Origin: Cheiracanthium punctorium | Lineage: Eukaryota; Arthropoda; Arachnida; Araneae; Cheiracanthiidae | Length of the DNA: 64,000 bases | NCBI GenBank assembly: GCA_038373885.1 | Contig: JAWZYV010018255.1 | Span: forward strand, 496,001-560,000 | Reading direction: 5' to 3' | In this document: in pieces, positions 45,300 to 56,134 of the stretch | How the letters are laid out: every line of letters starts with the position of its first letter | How positions within the stretch are numbered: the stretch's first letter is position 1 | Program-made: the position numbers and the translations under genes | Notes under the pieces: model-generated | Seen by the model: the letters and a program-made list of their open reading frames with translations, nothing else | Told to the model about the DNA's origin: nothing | Databases searched by the model: none

Positions 45300-45480
45300 T
45301 GCGAATAATTTACGTCAGCAGGCGTTACGTTACGTCTGTCGCGCGGTGTTCCTTACCCTATCCTCGGCCGGGCTACAAAACTCCAACGGCGGGCTGCCGG
45401 TCATCTCTCAATGACGCTCAGCTCGGGGTTTAAAAATAGTGACCCGACCGACCCTCCTGCTCTGCCTTACCTGCCGTAAT
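45300..45480. other. GC-rich patch, possible retroelement LTR or promoter debris
   Basis: CpG-containing, GC-rich sequence ('ctgtcgcgcggtg', 'cctcggccgggct') that stands out from the AT-rich background. On the minus strand a 'ctatttttaaaccccgagc' stretch could act as a TATA region. No coding frame. Unclassified. Confidence 0.35.
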
Positions 45481-45734
45481 ATCTCATATATATATATATA
45501 TGTGTAATAATAAAATAAAGTTTTCTAATTTAACCTAATTTAATTTAATGTTATTTGAAAAGCCTTCTTTAATCTCTGTTACTCTTACTGTAAAGTTTGT
45601 TTCTCGGCCATACAAATATTACGCTCAGAGACGATTTTTGAAGTTTCATAAGGAGTAAAATTGTTCATTTAGCAGTATTTGCAGTTTTCTGCGGTTTCGT
45701 TGATTCGCGCTTTTAGAACTCCTGGGTAAGCAGG

Positions 45735-46040
45735 TGTTTTTCATGTCTTGATTGACAATCTAGTTAACTAATTACGTTTGAGAGTAACGCTTTCGCGATC
45801 GTGCTGCGCTCTGCCAGCAGGTGTAGTGACTAGGGGAGTATTTAAGCAAGAGCACGGAAATTTCGGGAGCTTATTGAGGAGATTGGAGCTTTAATCTTGT
45901 TAGGAGCTGTTCGAGATCACAATGTAAAGAGAAAGATAGCCCCGGAGCTGAAAGGTCGCCGGCCTGACTCCTGCCCTCTGTCCGAACTTTGAAATAAACT
46001 ATTCAACCTAGAAGCCTGGTGTAGTGTTGATCATTTCAAC
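45735..46040 (+). repeat. Possible solo LTR
   Basis: Contains, in order, a GC-rich upstream part ('cgcgatcgtgctgcgctctg'), a TATA-like 'gtatttaagc' at 45837-45846, GC-rich leader sequence, 'aataaa' at 45991, and an end 'catttcaaca' at 46040. That succession (U3, TATA, R, polyA signal, ...CA end) is how LTRs look. The next bases 'taggatggcgtaaggcc' could be a primer-binding site but do not match a tRNA 3' end known to me. No gag/pol follows and the start is uncertain. Confidence 0.35.
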
Positions 46041-46541
46041 ATAGGATGGCGTAAGGCCATTCTTTACATATATATATATATATATATGTAAATACACAAG
46101 GTGTCACATAAACATTGATCTAAGCTTTTATTCCTTACATATTGATCATAGAGATAAGTAAAAAACTACCAAGTTAGATAGAGACAATATTATGTTATCG
46201 ATTAAAATTTTCAAAAGATTAGATCTGAAGAAAATACGAAAATTAAATTTTATGCGCCCCCCGTATGAAAAAAATACCAATCAGTAAGTTGTGCCCCATA
46301 TATTATGAGGTAATGGACAAAATTTCAACCTTTTATCTTGAAAAGCAAAATAATAAAAGAGATATGTTTTAACAAAGTTGGTGAGGAACTGTACAGTATC
46401 TATATTAGCAAATGTATCAGGCATTTATGCAATCATTTTTTTCTTTGTAATTTCTATAGCTCCTGAAACTCAATCTTCCGATGCGATTTTTCAATTTCGA
46501 GGATCATTGAAAAAAGATATAAGGAAGGATGTACATATGTG

Positions 46542-46577
<36 letters not shown>

Positions 46578-46690
46578 CATATACGTAATGTATAAAAAGT
46601 AGTGTAGGGTATTTTCACTGTAAGCTTTGCTTTCCTGTCATACATGCCACGATCTCTTGGATATGTTTTTATTATTTAATTAATTGCCAG
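46041..46690. other. AT-rich interval with two (AT)n runs
   Basis: (AT)n runs at about 46069-46087 and 46540-46577. 'caaggtgtcacataaac' at 46098 resembles a transposon terminus but no inverted partner was found. Confidence 0.4.
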
Positions 46691-47030
46691 ATACCAGGTC
46701 TCCCGATTCTGAGTTCTTTCCAGTGTGTGCACACACCTTTGTAACCCCGGATACAGGTCATGAAAAATAATGTTAAGTGGTTCGATTAGAGATGAGAGAC
46801 AGGCGGAGTTATGTCCTACTGCACCACGTGGTATCATGAGCGTAAATACGGCTGCACCTCGAAAATCGGGAGGTTTCTGCCACTGGATCTACCTAATTTA
46901 TCCAGGAGGATTTTCGTAACCGTCTCCCCTCCCCTCTTCTCACTCTATATTTTAATGTAACAGATAATGTTCAAGAAACCGTTGTACTCGCCCTAAATCT
47001 AAAAATGTATTGGAAAATCCAGCTTGTAAT
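46691..47030. other. Mixed-composition interval, no gene recognised
   Basis: Less AT-rich than surroundings; contains 'ccacgtgg' and polypyrimidine 'cgtctcccctcccctcttct' at 46921. No open coding sequence of note. Confidence 0.4.
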
Positions 47031-47039
47031 ATATATATG

Positions 47040-47084
<45 letters not shown>
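47031..47084. repeat. (AT)n(GT)n compound microsatellite
   Basis: An AT run passes directly into about 14 GT units. Open frames reading poly-Cys/Val or Thr/His here are artefacts. Confidence 0.95.
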
Positions 47085-47088
<4 letters not shown>

Positions 47089-47633
47089 TAAAAACGACGT
47101 TGGAGGGCCCCCTGATGGGGCGATGTTTGGCAGAACAAGCCAGGAGTAATGTCGTCGTAGGGTTAAGGAGGCGAGGCGGAGCGGCTCGGTTGGGCCCTGT
47201 CTTAGAGCTTCCCCCGGCTGCCCTCTGCTGGAACTCGTACTCGGACCAAGAAAACATAACGGGTTTACATAATTTTATATCGACGTTTGTTACAGATTTT
47301 ACTGGGCAAGACAGGCCGCGCAATCATCCTGTTTACATTGATGACATTGCCTACAAGCTTTTCATCACTCTGTAGAGATCTTGTCACGTGATCTTGCAAC
47401 CTTCATTGATTGGGCGAACCCATATAAGCAAGGCATCTGGGCATCAAGAGATTTTGGTTCGAATATGCAAATGCGACTAACCACAAATGGGACTGACCCC
47501 AAATGTAGAACGAAACTGCCAGAGACAGTGTAGTAGTTGCTGCTTTCGAAAGTGAATTCCCTTTGTTTTCAACTACGCAGTTTAGCAGTTTGGGATTTTA
47601 GCGGTCTTTTGATTTGACATGTTTATATATATA
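47085..47633. other. GC-rich patch with promoter-like motifs, unclassified
   Basis: GC-rich block 47095-47240 followed by 'gtcacgtgatc' (E-box CACGTG, 47384), 'catataagcaag' (TATA-like, 47431) and 'atgcaaatg' (47466). A 121-codon + frame spans the microsatellite and the GC-rich block; I do not believe it. It could be an LTR fragment or an old promoter; neither can be shown. Confidence 0.3.
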
Positions 47634-48075
47634 CAGGGTGGTCTAAAAGAAACTCCCCCTATATATGAGTCCCTAGTGGCCGAACCCTTCAACCAATCGA
47701 AATAAAAGTTAAGATATAGTAATATGAATGTATGGGGTCCAGATTATGATGATTTAAAGCAAAAAACCTCTCACAGTTACGGTTACAGTGTCAAAATTTC
47801 GAAAATTTCGAATGGCAACACCCCATTTTTTTTCGTGCACAAATTCATCAGAGCATGGGAAAACCTTGAATGGCATAGGAACGAGACACGTATGACGTAA
47901 ATTGCGGCGTAAAACATTTGCAAAGAAGAGCATCGTAAAGAACCAATGATGACAAAAGAGAGGAGAGGGAAAATGACTTTTATTCGAATTACAAGTTTTC
48001 AACGTGGCCACCTTCGGAGATGATAACGCATTGCATGCGGGATATTGTCGAGAACAATGACGAACGTATCATGGT
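47632..48075 (-). mobile_element. Mariner terminus with transposase C-terminus
   Basis: TA then 'cagggtggtctaaaagaaac' plus 'tccccc' at 47634 is a mariner-type inverted repeat. The opposite end is missing, so the copy is truncated at about 48075. On the minus strand the last coding residues 'MQCVIISEGGHVENL' and a stop are legible (48035-47990), the usual mariner C-terminal ending. About 440 bp remain. Confidence 0.75.
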
Positions 48076-50677
48076 AGGTAATCGCGACCACAATTATATA
48101 TTGCTTGGTGTAATTATGACCCCCTTTTTTCCATATTTAAGCGTATAACTCATGTTTGAGCAATGGAGACTAATACTGCTGTTTTTAGCTAGTGATTGAA
48201 ATTACCCTGGTGCAAAATTAATTGATACGAGCTCTGCAATAATATTGTAGCTTCTACTAAATCAATCAACTCGGCATCTAGCTGCAAAGATGTGTTGAAA
48301 ATCACACTCTTTATAAAAGGGGACTATATTAAGAATTTTTGAAAAAATGAAAGGAACTGTTAAAAGTGATACCCTTTTTGTTATTTAAAAAAAATAAAGG
48401 AATTAAACGAAAAGTAAATCGGAAGAAAATAAGACAAAATAAATGTTATTGGTAAGTCGTCTGTTTTAATGATTATTAAGAAGTAACAATTTGTTTTAAA
48501 GAAATGGCCATTGTCCTTTTGATTTTTTTGTATTTATGTGTCTCAGTTAGTGTAATTAAATATTTTTAAATCCATATTCATAATTATCCCCAGTTTTTAA
48601 ATTGTGTGGCCAAAACATAGCAGAAAAAAAAATATTCGGACCTGAAAAAGCACTTCTTGTCTTATATTGCTTCAAAACATTTAAAAAAAAATATTTTGAA
48701 ATATTTTATTATTTGTTACATTTAATTTTGAAAAATAAATTATAGAATGCAAATTCTTAAAATTTAATTTCCATGGCCTATAACGGCTTGTAAAGAGGGG
48801 TGGAAGTACATTCCAAGCCATTAAAATTAAAACAGATAAGAATTTGTAATAACAAATTATCATTTATATGCTCGGTGGTGTGAAAAGTTCTAATTTCATT
48901 CGAAAGAATATTTTTTTTTACGATTTTATTAAAATTATTGTTTGTTTGAACATTTAAATGTTTTTTTTCCTTAATTTAGATAAGAGAATTTTTAAGCAAT
49001 AAATTGGATTTTTAATTTAAGGCTGGAAACACTAGTTTCAATAGCTGTTATTGCAGGAACGTAGAACTTTAATTATCATTTGAAAAAGAAAGTTTTTTTA
49101 ATATTTATAAGATAACAAAATATAATTAATCAAGATTAAAAAATGGAATCGGAATGAATTACAAATTACTCCATTTCTAAAATCCCTTCATATGTAGTAA
49201 AAAATAAACATAAGAACATGCATTTTTAATTCATAGCTACTTTATTCCGACTCTCAATTAAAATACCTTGCTAAAATGCATTTTAATCACGTAATACTTA
49301 AAAAGTTGCATATTAAGATTTCAAGGAAAGCGTACGTGTTGCATATACTGGTCATAACACGTAAAATAATTAATTTTTATTGATTATTTGCCTCTTAAAA
49401 AGAGCCCTAATTAAACGTGTTCAGTTTTAATTACTGAGTTAATTGTGTTATGATTAAATTTGTTTGCTTTAGAGAATGGCATTTTACAATTCAAAAGAAT
49501 TTAATAAATTGTTGATTTGTAAAAAGTGTACACTTTATAGGGATACTTTTAAAAGTATTTTAACTTAAAACATATTATTTTTGTAAAAGTTGCTCAAAAA
49601 CAGATTTTGTAAGTTTTAATGAATTTTAAGGTGTTTTTTAAAAGAAAATGCGCACAGTTTGGTTTGGGAATATATTCATAGGTTTAATCATTTAAAGTAT
49701 TACAAATTTAAGAAAATCTAACAGAATGGCAATGTATTGTTAGACAGAAACAACATAATAAATGTTCGAAGTTCTATAGATAAATACATAAAATTGGTTT
49801 TAATAATTTGATTTTTTATTTGGTATTTTATTTGACATTTTATACTTCAAACAATATTTGAAGTTTTAATTTAAGAGAATATATTTTACTACTTTGTTAA
49901 CTTAAGCTGATTTTTTTCTGTATATTTTGAAGCTTCATAAACTAACAATAAACAGTCTGATGTCCTCTATCAAAATACACTCTCTAATAAATTAATCTAA
50001 AAATATATTTTTAAACGGATTTAAAAGTCAAGTTTTATATGATGTTTTTATACTAAAAGTTGTGAATTTATTACACAGAATTCGTACTCAACAACTTTTT
50101 GAACAGTTATGCAATATCGGCGGCACGCTGTCTGTAACAGTCAAAAATAACTATTTCAATATAGTGCCTCTACGTAGGATAGATCTCTTTCTAGGAAGTT
50201 TTGAAATAGCAAAGAATTTTTTTAACCAGAGTAATGTATTATAAAACTTTTTTTAAACAAACATGCTTCAAAGAAACTTTTTTGTAACCACGTCTACTTT
50301 AAAAGAAATTTTAATATTTTGCGCAAAGCGTTGCTGCAATATATCGCAGACAGTAATTTTAAAGACAAGTTCTGATAATGAAAATTATATAATATCTCAC
50401 ATTTCTACATGATATAATATTATGAATGATAAATGGTCTTTCCAGATGTGGAACGTGGTTATAGAAAATTTAAAGGGTTTCATATAAATGGGATTAAAAA
50501 TATGAGAAATATTTTAAAATAATTATTCAACGAATTTCTCAAGTCGAATAATATTTTCCTTTGTTGTCTCGTGTTTTCTTCTTACTGCGAGACAAAATTT
50601 CTTCTTTAACGCGTCCATCATTAAACATTTTTCGCATTAATTTTTTTATATCAAAATATAACCAAAATCAACAGAAA

Positions 50678-50683
<6 letters not shown>
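48076..50683. other. Long AT-rich interval without recognisable gene
   Basis: About 2.6 kb of very AT-rich DNA with only chance frames (60-codon at 48681-48863 and 50062-50244). Nothing recognised on either strand. Confidence 0.5.

Positions 50684-50757
<74 letters not shown>
50684..50757. repeat. (AT)n microsatellite
   Basis: Two long AT runs joined by a short ATTATATATAATA interruption, ending at the TA that flanks the mariner copy. Confidence 0.95.
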
Positions 50758-50762
<5 letters not shown>

Positions 50763-50941
50763 GGTCACTGCTACTTATGGTACAAACTTTGAGGGCTGGT
50801 ACAGGACATTTTATCCCATTTTGTATAGGAATGTGTGTTCAAAAGTGAAGCGTCGAAGCAGTAAAACGGGAAAGAACAAATTATGGTCAAAAGTGCAACG
50901 TTGAACCACAAACAACGGAAAGAACAAATGTTAGAGAAAGT

Positions 50942-51356
50942 GTATTATTTTCATAACCTCGTTTACAAGTGGAAACTAATGTACAATAAGTGTTCAAAAT
51001 TGCGTCCATCAGCATTGACACATCCTTGACAGCGTCGGTGCAGTGATTGACGAACACTTTCAAAGATACCGGGAATTTTACGCACACGTACAGCAGCTAC
51101 GAATGCTCGTGCAACAAGATCTTCATCGGCGTCTACTGGAGTGGCATTAACGTCATGATTCAAATGTCCCCATAAAAAAAAAATCGAGAGACGTTAAATC
51201 AGGATATCGGGGTGGCCAAGCAATAGATCCACCACGTCCAATCTATCGTATGCCAAATGTCGCATTCAAGTACTGACGAACATCTAGGCTTTCGCCCCCA
51301 TCATGCTGAAACCACATGCGGTTTCTAACGGTGAATGGGCGAAAACTAAAACGAGA
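50942..51356 (-). pseudogene. Mariner transposase C-terminal half (copy 1)
   Basis: On the minus strand the coding remnant starts near 51330 ('MWFQHDG', second catalytic Asp), passes 'VRQYLNATFGIR' and the third Asp region around 51200, then 'DEDLVARAFVAAVRVRKIPG' and 'FESVRQSLHRRCQGCVNADG' and ends 'HLLYISFHL', stop at about 50947. Compared with copy 2, everything between the 5' untranslated region and the second Asp is deleted, so the DNA-binding domain and first Asp are gone. A frameshift lies near the A-run at 51173-51183. Confidence 0.9.
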
Positions 51357-51389
51357 ATGGCCTCTTTCCCCCAAATCGACGCCGACTGT

Positions 51390-54016
51390 TTGTTCATTAG
51401 GGTGGAGCGAAAACTTTTTTTCCCGAAATTCACATTGCCTGAGTCATTATCGTGCCAGACTAGCTGAAACCAATTGTCTTCAAATTTCAGCTTAAAATAT
51501 TGAAATCTTGAGGTTCCACATCTCAAGTGAATATTTATATTGGCTTTTTTCGAAATATTAATGATTTTTATGTAAAAAATATTTTTTTAAATTTTAATAT
51601 TTTACTAAATGATTAATTAACTTGTAAAATAATATTAATGATTTATTTTCTCATTAGTAAATTGTTTTATTGAAACGTTACTGCCAGGTATCAGATCCAG
51701 AAATGTCTTTTTACATAAAAAAGGCAAACTGTACTCTAAAATCTACTAGATGACAGCACGTGTTCTAATCTGATAACTATTTTATTATGACCTAATAAGG
51801 CAAGTCACTTTTACTGTGTGAAATGATTCGTTTTTGCGATTGCCTTTGTTTCAACCACTTGTTTCTAATTTGTAAGGTTGAAGCAATACGTTTTATTAAT
51901 TTTGATTTATATTTGACAAGATAATACGGAGTTTTGAATTAAAAAATGACCACAACAGAAGTGAAACGTTTTGCAGTTCTTTTGGAATTCCAGTGCAACT
52001 GAAAGAGACAGTGTTACCAATGTATTCTGATTTAATGAAGCATTTCTTATTCACGAAAAATGATATACTGTGGAAGCAGGGGAACAAGAAGGATCCTTCA
52101 GTAAAAGAGATCTTCGAAATTGTTTCTTTGTGCGTCGAAAGAATGTGGAAGAAAGCCTCCTTGCCTGTGGTAAGTCACCAAGCAGTAATTCACCTTATTA
52201 AAAATTATAATAAAAAGATACAATCAAACCTTAATTCTAAACAAGTAACACAGTCTTTGTACGCCATATACTTTGATGGAAGAAAGGTCAAAACTATAAC
52301 GCAAGAAAAGAAAGGAAGCTCTTTGTATACGGCTGTAGCTGTGGAAGAGCATATTGTTATGCTGTCAGAACCTGGTTCTGTGTACTTTATCATGTCTTAA
52401 GACTCTGGATTAAGGCTCTAGTGCTGATATTACTTGCAAAATCATCAACATCGTTACACAGAAAGATATTACACTTTCGGATCAAAACTCAACGTTGGGA
52501 ATAAAATTGGCGTAGTTAGATGATTTGAAATCTTTTTGGCCATAAATTGCACTGGTTTTTATGCTTATTGCATATTAATGAACTACCTCTTCGCCACTTT
52601 TTCCATAAGATTGACAGAAAGACATCTGGGCCACACCAGTTTTCTGGAACAATAGGAAAATCTCTGGAGACGTACGCAACCCTTGCTGTGACAAATTTTG
52701 TTTCTATTCCTCTTGCTCAGCTAGAAATTGATAAAAAAGACCTCACTACAGAACAAAAGCACCTCTTTAATATTTCTCGGGCAGTATACTCGGGGCAGTG
52801 CCATCCAGATTTGAGAAACAGAAGTCCAGGAAGGATGTCTCATTCTAGCTGGCTCACTACAACGAACAGAATACTGTGCCGGTACATGTCGACTGCCGAA
52901 CCAACAGAATGTTTTAAGCTCCTAGTAGACTATGTGATGAAGTTTACGTGCCATCCTGGTTTGAAATAAAGAAAATCCCAGGAGCTGCTCATAGAGCACG
53001 GAATGATGAAATGAAGTTCATTCTTTCTGAAGATTTTAAGTCAGTCGTTCATGAAGTTATTCAGAGGAACTCTTATTTTGCTCATTCTGAAAATATTCTG
53101 TTGGCAATGCTATTTGATGAATGATCAGATATTCAAGAACTTGGCCTAAGAAAAATATTGAAAAAAAAAACTGCCTGGAAGGTAAAAAATACGCCATATA
53201 TAAATTTCGAAGCAGAGGAGTATTTTCAGATAATTTTACTGGGACAATCCTTTGGAACCACCAGCCACCATGAACCTCAGTGACGAAGACGTAGCAAGCA
53301 TGATCAGAAATGGTTCACAATTTGAAATAGGAAGCTCTCTTGCCATTCTCATAATGTAGAGAGGCATGTAAGACTACTAACACAAGCATCATTGGTAACA
53401 CTTTTAGTAGAAGCCAGAGATGGATGCATTCGTTGTGAAATCAATAATGAAAGGAACTTTTATAGTTTGATACCAATTATTCTGTCCGGCATGCGGACTC
53501 CAAAATCGAAGACTGATTAAAGTAAAGTGTTTTATTGGTCAATAATACTCGAAAGGTAAATTTGTATAATTTCCTTTTCTGTATTAGTGTGCTTTCTAAA
53601 TATTAATTGTTTTTAAAAAATGAAGTCATATGTAAATATTTCATAGCTATGTATTTAAAATATACCTAAAAACTTATGACGCTCGGTTGCAAGTTAGTGA
53701 CTTTTTTTCTTTCTTTCTTTTTTTTTTTTTTGTTAACGGCGATGTTTTACTACTTTTTTTAGTAGTTAGAGCTGTTTTTGAGTCCAAAAAATAAAGTTAT
53801 TGTGCACATTAAACTTAAATTTAAAAAATTGATTTTTTTACTTTTTACGTTCACATTCCTTTCTTTGAGCCCAGTATGGAACCTGAAGACAATCAGTGAA
53901 TGGACTAGATTTTTTTTTCTGTGATTCTTGAGCTAAAAAGCACCATTTGTTGAGTCAGAAAATATTAAAATAAAATTTTTAAAAAATTGCCATTTTCACT
54001 CCACCCTACTGTTCAT
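51390..54016 (+). mobile_element. TAGGRTGGA-type element 2 with 8-bp target duplication (body 51398-54008)
   Basis: The left 'tagggtggagcgaaaac' with 'ttttttt' is mirrored by 'ttttcactccaccct' plus 'a' at 54008. Flanking 8-mers 'ttgttcat' (51390-51397) and 'ctgttcat' (54009-54016) agree in seven bases. The mariner host gives an empty-site comparison: copy 2 has, in antisense, the uninterrupted 'gactggtcatctaccgg' (54303-54319 reversed). An 8-bp duplication with TAGG..CCTA ends points to the hAT-like group. Length is 2611 bp. Coding fragments on + lie between 51950 and 53520. Confidence 0.9.
51946..53520 (+). pseudogene. Uncharacterised transposase-like ORF of element 2
   Basis: Fragments in order. 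N-terminal part 'MYSDLMKHFLFTKNDILWKQ' and 'VERMWKKASLPVVSHQAVIH' (52020-52195). 'SLYAIYFDGRKVKTI' (52255-52300) may hold a catalytic Asp. 'HWFLCLLHINELPLRHFFHK' (52549-52608) has a C-x2-H motif as in the insertion domain of hAT transposases. Then 'FSGTIGKSLETYATL', 'DLTTEQKHLFNISRAVYSGQ', and 'PGRMSHSSWLTTTNRILCRY' (52825-52885) with a conserved Trp. Further on, 'VIQRNSYFAHSENILLAMLF' (53056-53115) and 'SVERHVRLLTQASLVTLLVE' (53350-53410) followed by 'ARDGCIR'. I know this set of motifs from many 'uncharacterized' arthropod proteins; I know of no formal description. Stops and frameshifts (52400, 52970, 53123 and others) make it dead. Confidence 0.75.
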
Positions 54017-54199
54017 CTACCGGCAACGGAAGCAGCTAACTACTCCGTCTCCTGCATTTGTTCTTTCCTGTGTTTGTGCTTCGACGCTTCAATTTTGACC
54101 ATACACTCCTATACAAAATGTGACTGTTACAGTGTCCTGTACCAGCCCTCAAAGTTTGTACCATGAATTAGCAGTCACCCTATATACATATAAATATAT

Positions 54200-55632
54200 T
54201 TGTATAGGAGTGTATGGTCAAAAGTGAAACGTCGAAACACAAACATAGGTAAGAACAAAAGCAGGAGACGGAGGAGAAACAGAGTAGTAGTATCTTCCGT
54301 TGCCGGTAGATGACCAGTCGGCGTTGATTTCGGGAGGAGAGGCCATTCTCGTTTAAGTTTTCGTCGATGATGGGAGATTTTACCTTTGTCGAAAAAGCCG
54401 ACATGCATTACTGTACGGCCGAACAAATGGAATCGGCAGAGCTGCACTACTTATGTATCACTATCCAGACAGACGGATGCTGGATCACAGAATGTTTCAG
54501 AAATCACATCATCCACTTTGTGAAACAGGTTCATTTCACATCACCAGACACGACGCTGGTCCACGAATAACTGTACGCACTGCAACAGTTGAAGAAAGAA
54601 TCTTGCAAATCGTGGCTGCTACACTCAAGTCAAGTACAAGAGCTGTCGCACAGACTGTAGGGTTGAGTCAATACACTGTTTGGAGAGTATTACGCGATAA
54701 TCGTCTATACCCTTTCCATTATCAACGTGGACATGCTTTGAAACCAGAAGAATATCTTCTGCGCAGGTATTTCTGCCAGTGGTTTCCGTAGCAATGTGCA
54801 CTGCAATGTGCCTTTACCGCCCATGTGTTATTTACAGATGAGGCGACATTTGCACACGATAGTACATTTAATGTGTACAAATGCCATGTGCGGGCAAACG
54901 AGAATCTTCATGAAACGAGACCATATGCATTTGAAGAACGCTACAGTGTCAATGTGTGGGCTGGAATAACTTCTGCCACAGCGACTCAATGGCCACTGTT
55001 AGCTCGTTTTCCATCAACAAGTTTTACCAGATCTTCTACAACATGTTCCAATCACCATTAAAAACCGTATGTGGTTTCAGCATGATGTGTGGCCAGCCTA
55101 CATGTTCGTCAGTACTTGAATGCGATATTTGGCATGCGATGGTATGGATGTCGTGGATCTATCTCCTGGCCACTCCGGTCTCCCGATTCGACGCCCGTAG
55201 ATTTCTTTTTATGGGGACATTCGAAGAATGACGTTTATGTCACTGCAGTAGAATCCGATGAAGATCTTTGTATTTCGAGTATCCGTAGCTGCTGCACGCT
55301 TAGGTGAAATCCATGGTATCTTTAAAAGTGTTCGTCAATCGCTGCACCGACGCTGTCAAGCATGTATCAATGCTGATGGACGCAATTTTCAACACTTATT
55401 AGAATTTAATTTCCATTTGTAGACGATGTTATGAAAATAAAACACATTCTCTATCATTTGTTCTTTCCTGTGTTTGTGCTTCGACGCTTCCTTTTTGACC
55501 ATAATTTGTTCTTCCCTGTGTTTGTGCTTCGACGCTTTACTTTTGGCCATACATTCCTATACCAAATGTGATTTTCACGATATCCTGTACCAGTCCTCAC
55601 AGTTTGTACCATGAATTAGCAGTCATCCTGTA
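54200..55632 (+). mobile_element. Mariner copy 2, left terminus missing
   Basis: The right end 'catgaattagcagtcatcct' plus 'g' at 55630 with TA following matches copy 1's terminus. The left end starts at the internal 'ttgtataggagtgtatggtc' (54200), lacking the outer ~65 bp of inverted repeat present in copy 1 (54118-54182). It abuts copy 1 with only TA-rich DNA between, in the opposite transcriptional orientation. Confidence 0.9.
54367..55422 (+). pseudogene. Mariner transposase pseudogene (copy 2)
   Basis: The start at 54367 gives 'MMGDFTFVEKADMHYC'; then, in a second frame, 'MYHYPDRRMLDHRMFQK' and 'ETGSFHITRHDAGPR' (first DNA-binding helices), 'TRAVAQTVGLSQYTVWRVLR' (second HTH, 54640-54700), 'LYPFHYQRGHALKPEEY', the first Asp in 'LFTDEATF' (54825), 'YSVNVWAGI' (54943), second Asp in 'WFQHD' (55071), third Asp in 'SPDSTPVDFFLWG' (55181-55218), and 'SVRQSLHRRCQACINADGRN' near the end. 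D-D-D spacing fits the mariner group. It needs at least four frame changes and has stops (54789, 55059). The best preserved mariner here, but still dead. Confidence 0.95.
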
Positions 55633-56013
55633 TATATTGTTGTCTTAGCATATTTCGGTGTTGTGTCAGTATTCTCGTGTACTAAAATAAAAATAAAATG
55701 CTCTTTAAAATAACTATACTCGTTTTACTGATTACAAAAAAATATAGTCACAGTGTGAGCTTATTTTCTTATTTATTGCTTGATAAGCTGTGTGATCACT
55801 AACACATTTAATTACATACATTATCTGGAAAGTCTTTTAAATTTTATGCATATTAGTTATCCGGCAGTGTATATTATTTTGTGGTTTTGATTGAGTCTGT
55901 TTTGCTTCAGCAACGTCAAAAAATACTAAGCATCTTAATGCATCCTTACTTACGCATAAGATACATGCATCATTACTTACGCATAAGATCTCTCTCTCTG
56001 CTTACATTTCACT
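55633..56013. other. AT-rich spacer with a 17-bp direct repeat
   Basis: 'ttacttacgcataagat' occurs at 55947 and 55974. A (TC)n run follows (55989-55999). It leads into the 5S-like sequence. Confidence 0.6.
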
Positions 56014-56134
56014 GCCAACGGCCATGCGATGCTGAAAATACCGGTTCTCGTCCGATCACTCAATTGAAATAGCATCGTGCACGATCATTACTTGGGAGGG
56101 TGACGACTTGGGGACTCTGCGTGCTGTAGTCATT
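56014..56134 (+). rRNA. 5S rRNA-like sequence (pseudogene or SINE head)
   Basis: 'gccaacggccatgcgatgct' starts a ~120-bp stretch that follows eukaryotic 5S rRNA along its whole length: 'ggttctcgtccgatcac' (loop B/C region), 'attgaaatagcatcg' (A-box-like, usually attaagcagcgtcg), 'attacttgggagggtgacga' (C-box-like), 'cttggggactctgcgtgctg' and 'tagtc' at the end, then a T-run (56136-56140) as in a Pol III terminator. Several substitutions at conserved positions, notably in the A-box and helix IV/V, argue against a functional gene. What follows is a tRNA-like SINE body, so it may be the head of a 5S-derived SINE. Confidence 0.8.

Larger units (their letters stand above)
50758..54184 (-). mobile_element. 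Mariner copy 1, internally deleted, split by another element
   Basis: The left 'cagggtcactgctacttatg' then 'gtacaaactttgagggctgg' is mirrored at 54130-54182 by 'ccagccctcaaagtttgtac' then 'catgaattagcagtcaccct'. The mariner sequence is 50760-51397 plus 54017-54182, about 800 bp; the middle of the transposase has been lost compared with copy 2 (54200-55630). The element at 51398-54008 inserted later. Confidence 0.9.

Noticed and set aside
46098..46630. 'caaggtgtcacataaac' as a transposon end
   Set aside because: No inverted partner or target duplication found.
46952..47375. 121-123-codon frames on both strands at a GC-rich patch
   Set aside because: They run through a (GT)n/(AT)n microsatellite; both strands are open because of GC content, and neither shows a domain.
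47440..47475. 'ggttcgaat' as a tRNA B-box
   Set aside because: No A-box or cloverleaf potential around it; partial match only.
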